64,000 bases of DNA from NCBI RefSeq assembly GCF_001598555.1, contig NZ_BCZE01000024.1, positions 1 to 64,000 of the forward strand. Direction: 5' to 3'. Shown here piece by piece: positions 9,013-16,208 of the stretch. Below the pieces are notes generated by a model that was not told the DNA's origin, searched no databases, and was given only the letters and a program-made list of their open reading frames with translations. A program made the translations under genes and the position numbers. Each line of letters begins with the position of its first letter. Position 1 is the first letter of the stretch. This stretch comes from Novosphingobium rosa NBRC 15208 (GTDB taxonomy: Bacteria > Pseudomonadota > Alphaproteobacteria > Sphingomonadales > Sphingomonadaceae).

Positions 9013-10458
9013 ATGAGCATGATTAATCTGGTTCTGATAGTGTTGTTTATCATTGCTCAGCTGGCTTACTTCTGCACCATGATGATCGAGCTTTATTTCA
9101 TCACTCGCCCGATCAATCGTGTCGATATGGAAGAGCTGCAGGATGTCGCGCAGGACGATTATCCCGATATCGTCCTGTTCTACCCGGTTCTGCGCGAACT
9201 TGAATCGACGATGCGCACCACCTTCGTATCTCTGGCCAATCTTCACTATCCGACGGACAAATTCAGGATCATCGCCATCCCCAATGACAATGACCTGCCA
9301 ACCGTCGAGAGCCTGCAACGACTGGCCGGGGAGTTTCCCTTCCTTAGCGTGATGCCGGTGCCGCCGACAAGCGATCCGCGCTGGAATGTCGTGTGGGATG
9401 ACTGGCAGGCGAATGAGAAGGCCTATTGGTTCCACAAGGGGCCGCGCGCCGGTGTCCGCGATCTTCCCCCCAAGAAGACGCGCCAACTGATCTATGCCTT
9501 CTACACGACCTATGCCAACAATCCGTTCAAAGGCGATTTTCTGGTCGATTACATCGATGCCGACAGCGCTCCGCCCGCCAATCACTTTCAGGCCGCGGCT
9601 GTCGGCATGCGGCATTTCGATGTGCTGCAGGCCAGCAACATCGCGGGCAATCTGCTGGATACGATGCCCGCCAGTTGGTTCGCCTTCGATCACCTCTGCT
9701 GGGATGCCAACAAATATGGCCACCTGACCGCCAACGGTCATCATCCCTATTGGGTTCTGGGCAAGGGCCTGTTTTTCAAGGCCTCCGATCTGAAGGAGCT
9801 GGGCGGCTTCCACCCGTGGATGACCATTGAGGACCCGGAAGTCGGCATGCGCTTCTGGAAAAATGGCAAGACGCTGGGGCTGATCGAGGCGCCGCTGGTC
9901 GAGGAAGTGCCGGAAACGCTGAGCAATGGCATCACGCAGCGCAAGCGCTGGGTCGCAGGCTTCTTTCAGTCGCTCGATACGCCGCTCAAGGAGATGGGCT
10001 TCAGCCGGTTCGAGCGCTTCAAGGCCTGGCTCAACTTCCTGCCCTGCCTGTCCTTCTGGTTCAATTCGGTGGGCATTCCCATCGGCATCTGGGCGCTGGT
10101 CGAATGGGCGAAGGGCACCAGTCCCTTGCCGCACTGGACGGTCTATCTCTCCGCTTTCAATGTGCTGTGTTTCGCGCTGCTGCTGTTGGGGCAATATGTC
10201 ATCACCTGGCGGCGGACGGCGCTGGTCCTGCCTTCGCGGCTCAAGCGGCTGTGGTATCTGATCCGGGTCAATCCCATCTCGCTGATGATCTTCTGGCTGG
10301 TCTGGATGATCCCGCTCTGGAAGGGCTGGCGCATGTACCGCAAGGACGCCGGGCTGGTGTGGGAGCGCACGATCAAGATCAACGCCAACAATGATATCGT
10401 ACGCGACATCGTCGCATCGGAACACGTGGCATCGAGCGCGCCAGCGCAAGCACGATAA
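9013..10458 (+). CDS. Processive membrane glycosyltransferase, family 2
   Basis: The 481-residue protein has one N-terminal membrane helix (residues about 3-28), a cytosolic GT-A domain and about three C-terminal helices (from about residue 350). It carries a DxD in VDYIDADSAP, the acidic motif TIEDPEVGMRF and QRKRW, the QxxRW motif of processive beta-glycosyltransferases such as cellulose synthase. These features suggest one protein that both polymerises and extrudes a glycan. AGGAG eight bases before the ATG at 9013 fixes the start. It lies between the UDP-xylose synthase and a second epimerase, so a xylose-containing polymer is possible. The sugar donor is inferred, not seen. Confidence 0.85.
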   Translation: MSMINLVLIVLFIIAQLAYFCTMMIELYFITRPINRVDMEELQDVAQDDYPDIVLFYPVLRELESTMRTTFVSLANLHYPTDKFRIIAIPNDNDLPTVESLQRLAGEFPFLSVMPVPPTSDPRWNVVWDDWQANEKAYWFHKGPRAGVRDLPPKKTRQLIYAFYTTYANNPFKGDFLVDYIDADSAPPANHFQAAAVGMRHFDVLQASNIAGNLLDTMPASWFAFDHLCWDANKYGHLTANGHHPYWVLGKGLFFKASDLKELGGFHPWMTIEDPEVGMRFWKNGKTLGLIEAPLVEEVPETLSNGITQRKRWVAGFFQSLDTPLKEMGFSRFERFKAWLNFLPCLSFWFNSVGIPIGIWALVEWAKGTSPLPHWTVYLSAFNVLCFALLLLGQYVITWRRTALVLPSRLKRLWYLIRVNPISLMIFWLVWMIPLWKGWRMYRKDAGLVWERTIKINANNDIVRDIVASEHVASSAPAQAR

Positions 10459-10476
10459 GTCTGGGAGGGCTATTTC

Positions 10477-11613
10477 ATGGAAAAGCATGTGCTTGTCACC
10501 GGCGGAGCGGGCTTTATAGGCTCTCACCTTGTCGATCTGCTGCTGGAGCGTGGCTTTCGCGTCACCGTCTTCGATGCGCTGCTGCCGCAGGTGCATGGCG
10601 ATGCGCAATGCGATGCCGATGGCTGGCCGATCTACCTCAATCCGGCGGCAGGGCGCATCCATGCCAATCTGCTCGACGATGGCGCGTTTGAAGCGGCGCT
10701 CGATGGGGTGACGCATCTTGTCCATCTGGCCGCCTCGGTGGGGGTCGGGCAGAGCATGACCAACATTGTCGATTATACGCGCAACAATGTGATGTGCGCG
10801 GCGATGATGCTGGAGGTTCTGTCCAAGGGCAAGCACACGGTGGAGCGCATGGCGGTGGCCTCCTCCATGTCGATTTATGGCGAAGGCGAATATGCCGATG
10901 TTCAGGGCCATCGCGTCATCCCGCAGACGCGCACGCGTGCGCAGTTGCAGCAGCGCCAATGGGATGTGACGGGGCCGGACGGCCAAAGGCTGATCCCGAT
11001 CCCCACGCGCGAAACAAAATTGCTGCGACCGACCTCGATCTATGCGGTGAACAAACGCGATCACGAGGAGATGTTCCTGGCGGTTGGCCGGGCGCTGGAT
11101 ATTCCCACGGTCGCTCTGCGTCTGTTCAACGCCTATGGCTCGCGGCAGGCGCTCAGCAATCCCTACACCGGCGTGGCGGCGATCTTCATCTCACGCCTGC
11201 TGAACGATAGCGCCCCGCTGGTCTTCGAGGATGGCGAGCAGATGCGCGATTTCGTCCATGTGCGCGATGTCGCCCATGCCTTCGCCACCGTGCTGGAAAG
11301 CGACAAGCCCCTGTGGGATGTATTCAATGTCGGCAGCGATCATCCGATCGCCATCCATGATATGGCCTGCGTGCTGGCGCGCCTGCTGCACAAGAACATC
11401 GCGCCGCAGATTCTGCATGAATATCGCGTCGGTGACATTCGCCACTGCTTCGGCGATATCTCGAAATTGCGCGACACATTCGGTGTGACCCCGCAGGTCG
11501 ATTTCGAGGCGGGCATGGCGGAGCTGATCGACTGGGTGAAATCAGCCGAAAAGCCGGTCGATAAATCCGAAAAGAGCCTGTCGGAACTGCGCGAGAAAGG
11601 TCTGGTTCTTTAA
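10477..11613 (+). CDS. NAD-dependent nucleotide-sugar epimerase
   Basis: The 378-residue extended short-chain dehydrogenase has the NAD motif VTGGAGFIGSH at residues 7-17, the Ser region ASSMSIYGEGEY and YAVNK as the YxxxK catalytic pair. The long insert after SIYGEGEY (residues about 145-180) resembles dTDP-L-rhamnose 4-epimerase and related sugar-nucleotide epimerases. I cannot assign the exact sugar. It starts 18 bases after the glycosyltransferase, preceded by GGGAGGG, so the UXS-GT2-epimerase genes look like one operon. The C-terminal tail (KPVDKSEKSL) is low complexity. Confidence 0.85.
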   Translation: MEKHVLVTGGAGFIGSHLVDLLLERGFRVTVFDALLPQVHGDAQCDADGWPIYLNPAAGRIHANLLDDGAFEAALDGVTHLVHLAASVGVGQSMTNIVDYTRNNVMCAAMMLEVLSKGKHTVERMAVASSMSIYGEGEYADVQGHRVIPQTRTRAQLQQRQWDVTGPDGQRLIPIPTRETKLLRPTSIYAVNKRDHEEMFLAVGRALDIPTVALRLFNAYGSRQALSNPYTGVAAIFISRLLNDSAPLVFEDGEQMRDFVHVRDVAHAFATVLESDKPLWDVFNVGSDHPIAIHDMACVLARLLHKNIAPQILHEYRVGDIRHCFGDISKLRDTFGVTPQVDFEAGMAELIDWVKSAEKPVDKSEKSLSELREKGLVL

Positions 11614-11616
11614 CCG

Positions 11617-12741
11617 TCAGGCGCGCTGGATGCGCATGGCGTCGTTCAGCACCACCTGCATCCTCTTGGGCTTCATATCTGCGTCGAAGGGCAGGCCGCG
11701 GTTCAGCCTTTTGCCGTCGATGGGGGCGTGAGAGACAGCGGCCAGCGTATCGGGCGCGTTTTCCTGCAGCCAGCTGTGCCGGTCGCTCAGGCCCCAGGTC
11801 ACGATGCTTTCCACAGCGGGTTGGTCCATCGCCACATCGAGGAAGGACTGGGTGTGATCCGCCACGGCGGCATCACGTTCGGCCAGAGGGCGGTGGCGGT
11901 CAGCCTCGATCGCATCGAGTTCGGTGACGGCCAGCTTCACGCCCGTATCCGCCAGATCAGCCATGAACCGCGCGAGCCTCGCCTGCGGGATCGCCCCCTT
12001 GGCCAGTTCGAGATGGCCCTGTAGCCCGACGCTGTGCAGCGGAATGCCGCGCGCCTTCAAGTTTTCGACCAGCCGAAGCAAGGCGTTGCGCCGCGCTTCA
12101 TCCACCGGATTGTCATAGCAGAGAGCGTAGTCGTTGATCATCAGCCGGGCCTGCGGATCGAGGCCATTGGCCGTCAGCAGCGCCATGGCGACATAATCCT
12201 TGCCATAGGCCCGCTGAAAGCTGGTGCGGCGCAGGCCGTTCTCGCCATCCTCGGTATCGATCATCTCATTGACGACGATCCAGTCGGCAATGCGGCCGCT
12301 GTAGCGCGGCAGCAGATCGGCGAAATGCCGTGTCACCGTGCGCCAGTCGCGCTTTTCCAGCATTTCGGCGCGGGCCCAGTCCGGGGTCATCTTTTCCCAG
12401 ATCAGCGCGTGGCCGCGCACCGCCATGCCGTGGGTTTCGGCAAAATTCACGATGGCATCATAATTGCCGTACCACGGCTCACCCTTGCGCCATTCCACCG
12501 CGCTCCACTGGCCGTGATATTCAGGCACAAGAATGTCGCAGCGCCTGATGGCGGTGAGCAGGGGCGTGTCATCGACCAACTGGTCGGGGCGCACCGCCGC
12601 GCCATAGCGGCGCTGGCCGGCATCGCGCCCATTGTCGCGAGAGAAAGCCGAGGAAGCCATGCTGCTGTCCGAAAAGCGCAGAGCCAGGGGCATCGCGCCG
12701 ATTGCCGCCAAGGCAGTACGTCTGGAAACAGGTTTGGACAA
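11617..12741 (-). CDS. Secreted GH10 endo-1,4-beta-xylanase
   Basis: The protein has 374 residues. An N-terminal twin-arginine-like signal (VSRRTALAAIGAMPLAL) suggests Tat export. The rest is a GH10 barrel with RGHALIW, the acid/base Glu159 in WIVVNEM and the nucleophile Glu274 in AVTELDA. GH10 enzymes cut beta-1,4-xylan backbones. The gene lies tail to tail with the epimerase, three bases apart. Next to a UDP-xylose synthase and a processive glycosyltransferase, it could trim or release the polymer made by that module, as BcsZ does for cellulose. That role is inference; a plant-xylan degrading role is the alternative. Confidence 0.9.
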   Translation of the reverse strand: MSKPVSRRTALAAIGAMPLALRFSDSSMASSAFSRDNGRDAGQRRYGAAVRPDQLVDDTPLLTAIRRCDILVPEYHGQWSAVEWRKGEPWYGNYDAIVNFAETHGMAVRGHALIWEKMTPDWARAEMLEKRDWRTVTRHFADLLPRYSGRIADWIVVNEMIDTEDGENGLRRTSFQRAYGKDYVAMALLTANGLDPQARLMINDYALCYDNPVDEARRNALLRLVENLKARGIPLHSVGLQGHLELAKGAIPQARLARFMADLADTGVKLAVTELDAIEADRHRPLAERDAAVADHTQSFLDVAMDQPAVESIVTWGLSDRHSWLQENAPDTLAAVSHAPIDGKRLNRGLPFDADMKPKRMQVVLNDAMRIQRA

Positions 12742-13369
12742 GGTGGCAAATCCGGCCAGGGCTCAACGGGCCGCCCGGATAGCAGGGCAAGTTTAAGTTG
12801 GCCTTAACGGGCGCTGTCCCGCCGCTTCGCAAGGGCAAGGTGATTCGCGGGTGAATCTGCGCGAGGCACGGAGGTGTCGGGCTTGCTCGATGTGCTTAAA
12901 CGGCTGTCGGGCCTTGTTGTTCCAGTGCCTTTCGTGGCCGCATGGGCTGCGGGTTTGTACCAGGGTGCGCGCCGGCTTGGCGACCCCGCGCCCATGTGCG
13001 CCATCTTTTTTGCTGAGGCAGGTTCTGTGTCCTGGGACAAACCTGTGGTCATCCTGGATGGCGACTCTCACCCTGCCGCGCTTGCTGCGACTCGGGGTGC
13101 GCGAGATGGCTTTCCGTACGATAACATCGGTCAAGGTGGCAAAGGGGGTTGTTACGTAAGGGTCATAAATAAAAATATGAATAGGTGATAAAATTTGTTC
13201 ATAAATCTGTCGGAATTTACGTAGGGTATCCCCAAGGTAATACAATTGACCGTCAAAATTGTCGGAAAGCAAGAGAAAGACCTCCGACATGCTCTATTTC
13301 TTCGTCAGTCGTGACAATGCGACTGTTGCCCACCAGCGCAGCTTTGGGGGCGCTCCGAGGAGAAGTGAA
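12742..13369. promoter_or_regulatory. Intergenic control region before the Fap-like locus, with palindromic site
   Basis: No convincing gene is seen in these 628 bases. The last 220 bases become AT-rich and should hold the promoter of the repeat protein at 13370. At 13242-13263 lies an inverted repeat whose core is TTGAC-C-GTCAA, flanked by AATT on both sides. It could be the operator of the Crp/Fnr regulator encoded at 17527-18144, although it is not the classical FNR or CRP box. A frame at 12874-13188 was considered and rejected. Confidence 0.4.
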
Positions 13370-14191
13370 ATGGTGTGTAAAATCCTCTTGGCCGCTACGG
13401 CGGTATCGGCTCTGGCTCTCGCTGGCCCGGCATTCGCTCAATCGTCGGGTGCAACCGGCTCGGCTGGCGACCACAATGGCGCGACGACCAGCGTGAGCGT
13501 TGATGCAACCGTGCCGGTCAATTCGTACAACACCACGAACACCAACGACAGCACCAACACCAGCAGCACCGACAATTCGAATCATCAGTCGACTCGTTCG
13601 ACCGCGCTGGGTTCGTACAACACCAACAATTCGACCAATTCGTCGACCAGCACGGACACGCTGGCCTCGAACAACACGTCGAACCGGTCGGATACGGTGG
13701 CGTCGAACAACACTTCGAGCCGCAGCGATACGCTCGCTTCGAACAACACCACCAACACCACCTACAACCGCACCACGAATGACACGACGAACACCACGAC
13801 GAACAAGACCGCCACGGTCGCGTCGAACAACACCAGCACCAGCAACAAGACGGCCACGGTCGATTCCTACAACAGCTCGACCAGCACCGACAATTCGTCG
13901 CACACCAACAATCTGGCGCTCAATTCGGGCAACACCAGCGGTTCGTACAACACCGACAGCTCGCAGCGGAACGGCAACTGGCGTCTGGTCGCCACGCAGG
14001 ATCTGACGGCCACCGCCGCGCCGGTCACCACCAGCGGCCGGACCGTGTCCTTCTCCAGCGGTTCGAACAACATCAACGGCTCGGGCTTCGCCGCCTTTGC
14101 CGGCATTCTGAACCAGGCCTGGAGCACGGGCATGGGTTCCAGCACCCAGTCGGCGACCAACATCGCCTCTCAGGGCACGATCAACTTCTGA
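13370..14191 (+). CDS. Secreted Asn/Ser/Thr-rich repeat protein, candidate amyloid-like subunit
   Basis: The 273-residue protein has a signal peptide (ILLAATAVSALALAGPAFA, cleavage near residue 23). Residues about 45-200 are almost entirely Asn, Ser and Thr, with a recurring T-(L/V)-A-S-N-N-T-(S/T) unit; three units are spaced exactly 12 residues apart. SYNT motifs recur through the same stretch. The C-terminal 70 residues are less repetitive and end in Phe. The mature protein has no Cys. Polar Asn/Ser/Thr-rich repeats after a signal peptide are typical of secreted fibre subunits such as FapB/FapC or curlin, though I see no sequence identity to them. The ATG at 13370 has GAGGAGAAG upstream. 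The neighbours (C39 peptidase, coiled-coil barrel) support this reading. Confidence 0.75.
   Translation: MVCKILLAATAVSALALAGPAFAQSSGATGSAGDHNGATTSVSVDATVPVNSYNTTNTNDSTNTSSTDNSNHQSTRSTALGSYNTNNSTNSSTSTDTLASNNTSNRSDTVASNNTSSRSDTLASNNTTNTTYNRTTNDTTNTTTNKTATVASNNTSTSNKTATVDSYNSSTSTDNSSHTNNLALNSGNTSGSYNTDSSQRNGNWRLVATQDLTATAAPVTTSGRTVSFSSGSNNINGSGFAAFAGILNQAWSTGMGSSTQSATNIASQGTINF
13658..13765 (+). repeat. Three tandem 36-base coding repeats
   Basis: Units beginning at 13658, 13694 and 13730 encode TLASNNTSNRSD, TVASNNTSSRSD and TLASNNTTNTTY. The period is 36 bases. Looser copies of the same unit continue to about 13880. They form the core of the Asn/Ser/Thr-rich protein. Confidence 0.85.
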
Positions 14192-14200
14192 TGATGCAAG

Positions 14201-14226
14201 ATGGTCGGGCCTTCGGGCCCGGCCAT
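14201..14226 (+). promoter_or_regulatory. UUCG-capped intercistronic hairpin
   Basis: Ten bases after the stop of the repeat protein, the sequence forms an 11-base-pair stem closed by a C(TTCG)G tetraloop, one of the most stable RNA caps. No T-run follows. It could be a partial terminator or a 3' stabiliser that lets the repeat protein be made in excess over the genes downstream, as expected for a fibre subunit. Confidence 0.6.
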
Positions 14227-14255
14227 TTCCGCCACCTCCGTCAAGGAGACATGCA

Positions 14256-14711
14256 ATGACACTTCGTAACGTGACCCTTGCTCTGGCAGCAGCCGGGATG
14301 GGATGCGTCGGAATCGGCTCTGCCTGCGCGACCGCGCCGGAAACGCCGACAGACGCACCGCAGGCCGATGTGTCGCAAACAGCGCAGGCTCCGGCCCTTC
14401 AGCTTCCGGTTGCCCGGACTGAGGCCGTCGCAACGCCTGCTGTCGCCGAACCTGCCGGGCTTCAGGGAAAAACGCTGGACAACGCCGCGCTTGGCGATCT
14501 TCGCGGCAGTGGCGGCATCGTGGTGGGCAACCAGACGCTGAACGCCATTTCTTCCGGCAACAGCACCATTGGCAATTACACGGCTGGCGCCGTCAACATC
14601 TCCCAATCGGCGCTCTCCAATTTCAACGGTCTGGGCAACATCACGATCAACACCGGGGCGATGTCGCAGTTGCAAAGCGCAATGAATGTGACGGTGAACG
14701 TCACGCCCTGA
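14256..14711 (+). CDS. Small secreted protein with a leader-type LxxxxLxxLRGS motif
   Basis: The 151-residue protein has a hydrophobic N-terminal signal (MTLRNVTLALAAAGMGCVGIG), then a Pro/Ala/Thr-rich stretch (residues about 25-68). Next comes the motif TLDNAALGDLRGSGG (residues 73-87) and a C-terminal domain of short polar repeats rich in Asn, Gly and Ser (TIGNYTAGAVNI, LGNITINTGAM). Relative to a cut after Gly-Ser, Leu sits at -12, -7 and -4, as in leaders cut by C39 peptidases. A C39 peptidase is encoded next. AAGGAG lies seven bases before the ATG. It is probably a processed minor fibre or nucleator protein. I know no named family for it. Confidence 0.7.
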   Translation: MTLRNVTLALAAAGMGCVGIGSACATAPETPTDAPQADVSQTAQAPALQLPVARTEAVATPAVAEPAGLQGKTLDNAALGDLRGSGGIVVGNQTLNAISSGNSTIGNYTAGAVNISQSALSNFNGLGNITINTGAMSQLQSAMNVTVNVTP

Positions 14712-14750
14712 GCGGATCGCTGATCCGGCAGAGAGGTTTGGGAGTGTGCG

Positions 14751-15512
14751 ATGATGCGGGCGATGGTCCTGAGGCGCGGCTTGCTGCGCGCCATGGTGGC
14801 AGGCGTGATGCTTGCGATGCCCTTTACCGGGGCTTCCGGTGCCCATGCGCAAATTTCGGTCGGGTATACAATGCAGGGGCCGGCGCAGGTTCAGGTGATG
14901 AGCTGGCGCGACATTCCCTTTCGCACCATCGTGCGGCAGCGTTATGATTTCAGCTGCGGCTCGGCGGCTCTGGCCACGATGCTGACCTACAGCTATGGCC
15001 TGCCGACCACGGAAAATGACGCTTTTTCCGTGATGTGGAGCGCAGGCGACCAGAAGAAGATCGTCCAGTCCGGCTTCTCGCTGCTGGATATGAAGCGCTA
15101 TCTGGAATCGCGCGGCTTCGAGGCTCAGGGCTACAGCATCAGCATGGATGAGATGCGTCAGGCGAACCAGCCGATGATCGTGCTGATCGAGACCAGGGGC
15201 TTTCGCCATTTCGTGGTGGTCAAGGGCGTTCATGACCAGGCCGTGTTGATCGGCGACCCCATTCGTGGCCTGCTGCAGGTGCCCATCGCCGATTTCGCCA
15301 AGGAGTGGAAAGGGGTGGTTCTGGTCATCGTCAAGCAGCCCAAGGCGCAGAACGTGTCCTACAACGCCCCCATCGAATGGACCAAATGGGCGACAGCGCC
15401 GCTATGGGCGCTTCACGATCGCTGGATCGGTGATGTCACCACCAATTTGCCTCCGATCTACCAGCTTACACCCGCGTTGGTGATCGACAATCCTGCGGGC
15501 ATTGCGCCATGA
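14751..15512 (+). CDS. Periplasmic C39-family cysteine peptidase (FapD-like)
   Basis: The 253-residue protein has a signal sequence ending near GASGAHA (residues about 27-33), then a single C39 peptidase domain. The catalytic set looks complete: Gln63 and Cys69 in RQRYDFSCGSAAL, His153 in GFRHFVVV and Asp169 in LIGDPI. There is no ABC transporter domain, unlike bacteriocin exporters. Stand-alone secreted C39 peptidases are found in Fap amyloid operons as FapD. The flanking genes both encode secreted proteins with Gly-Gly or Gly-Ser leader-like motifs, its likely substrates. GGGAG lies about eight bases before the start; nearby in-frame ATGs at 14754 and 14763 are alternatives. Confidence 0.85.
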   Translation: MMRAMVLRRGLLRAMVAGVMLAMPFTGASGAHAQISVGYTMQGPAQVQVMSWRDIPFRTIVRQRYDFSCGSAALATMLTYSYGLPTTENDAFSVMWSAGDQKKIVQSGFSLLDMKRYLESRGFEAQGYSISMDEMRQANQPMIVLIETRGFRHFVVVKGVHDQAVLIGDPIRGLLQVPIADFAKEWKGVVLVIVKQPKAQNVSYNAPIEWTKWATAPLWALHDRWIGDVTTNLPPIYQLTPALVIDNPAGIAP

Positions 15513-15537
15513 TCGGTCATGGCTGAAGGAGTGTGTC

Positions 15538-16122
15538 ATGCGTTGGCTGATCAGCCTGGCTGCCCTCTTTGTATCACCCTCCACAGCGGCGCTCGCCGCG
15601 ACTGCTTCGGCCGACACCACGCCGACGGAAGGGCCGCCGGCCTTCACCCATAGCAAAGGCCTGTCCGACGAGGATCTGGACATGCTGCGCGGCGGCTTCG
15701 AGCTGCAGGGCGTGAGCATCTCTCTGGGCGCCCAGCTCAACACCTATCTCAACGGACAGCTGGTTATGGCCACCACGTTGAACTGGACCACCTCCGGCGC
15801 CAGTTCGACGACCTCCACCATGACGCTGACACCGGCCAGCGAGGCGAGCCTGCAAGCGGTGGTCACCGCGGGCGGCACCTTCGGCATGAGTTCGTCGGGA
15901 GGGCAGGCCTATATCACCAACAGCGGTCAGACACTGATCTATCAGAACGCGGCCAATGGCCTGCAAAATGTGCTGATCAACACGGCCTCCGGGGTGAACG
16001 CCAACCAGACGATCAATGCCACCGTGGGGATCGCGGGTTATGCTGGCTACAGCAGCGCTAATCTTGCCGCCAGCCTTGGGCGGACGCTGGGCGCGGCGGT
16101 GGGGATGGCCGGCATCCACTGA
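15538..16122 (+). CDS. Secreted protein with a double-glycine leader motif
   Basis: The 194-residue protein has a signal peptide (MRWLISLAALFVSPSTAALA). After a short linker comes GLSDEDLDMLRGG (residues 41-53), then FELQGVSI and a Ser/Thr/Asn/Gly-rich C-terminal region. The motif fits the classic double-glycine leader: Leu -12, Asp -8, Leu -7, Leu -4, Gly -2, Gly -1. The C39 peptidase gene lies 25 bases upstream. AAGGAG precedes the ATG. The body has strand-like stretches (ATTLNWTTSGAS, NQTINATVGIAGYAGY). It may be a chaperone-type or minor fibre component comparable in position to FapE. No named family was recognised. Confidence 0.75.
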   Translation: MRWLISLAALFVSPSTAALAATASADTTPTEGPPAFTHSKGLSDEDLDMLRGGFELQGVSISLGAQLNTYLNGQLVMATTLNWTTSGASSTTSTMTLTPASEASLQAVVTAGGTFGMSSSGGQAYITNSGQTLIYQNAANGLQNVLINTASGVNANQTINATVGIAGYAGYSSANLAASLGRTLGAAVGMAGIH

Positions 16123-16164
16123 TCGCAGCGGCTTGCGTCGCGATCATTCCCGGTCATCGGACAT

Positions 16165-16205
16165 AAAAAGGGCGTTTTCACGGATGGTGAAAGCGCCCTT
16201 GTCTT
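16165..16205. terminator. Bidirectional intrinsic terminator
   Basis: The arms AAGGGCGTTTTCAC and GTGAAAGCGCCCTT (16168-16200) form a 14-base stem with one G-T pair. It has a run of A on the left and a T-rich stretch on the right, so it can terminate both strands. It lies between the two convergent halves of the Fap-like locus. Confidence 0.85.
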
Positions 16206-16208
16206 GTT

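Noticed and set aside
8998..11064. 688-codon frame antisense to the GT2 and epimerase genes
   Set aside because: Shadow of two well-supported genes; no recognisable domain.
12874..13188. 104-codon frame upstream of the repeat protein
   Set aside because: GTG start with GGAGG too close, no family resemblance, and it overlaps the probable promoter region.
13656..13880. CRISPR-like or non-coding tandem repeat
   Set aside because: The 36-base period is in frame and encodes a 12-residue protein repeat; there are no spacers.
14256..15512. Bacteriocin export system (C39 peptidase plus double-glycine peptides)
   Set aside because: The peptidase has a signal peptide and no ABC transporter, the leader motifs follow Sec signals, and the cargo proteins are large. 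Fap-like secretion fits better.
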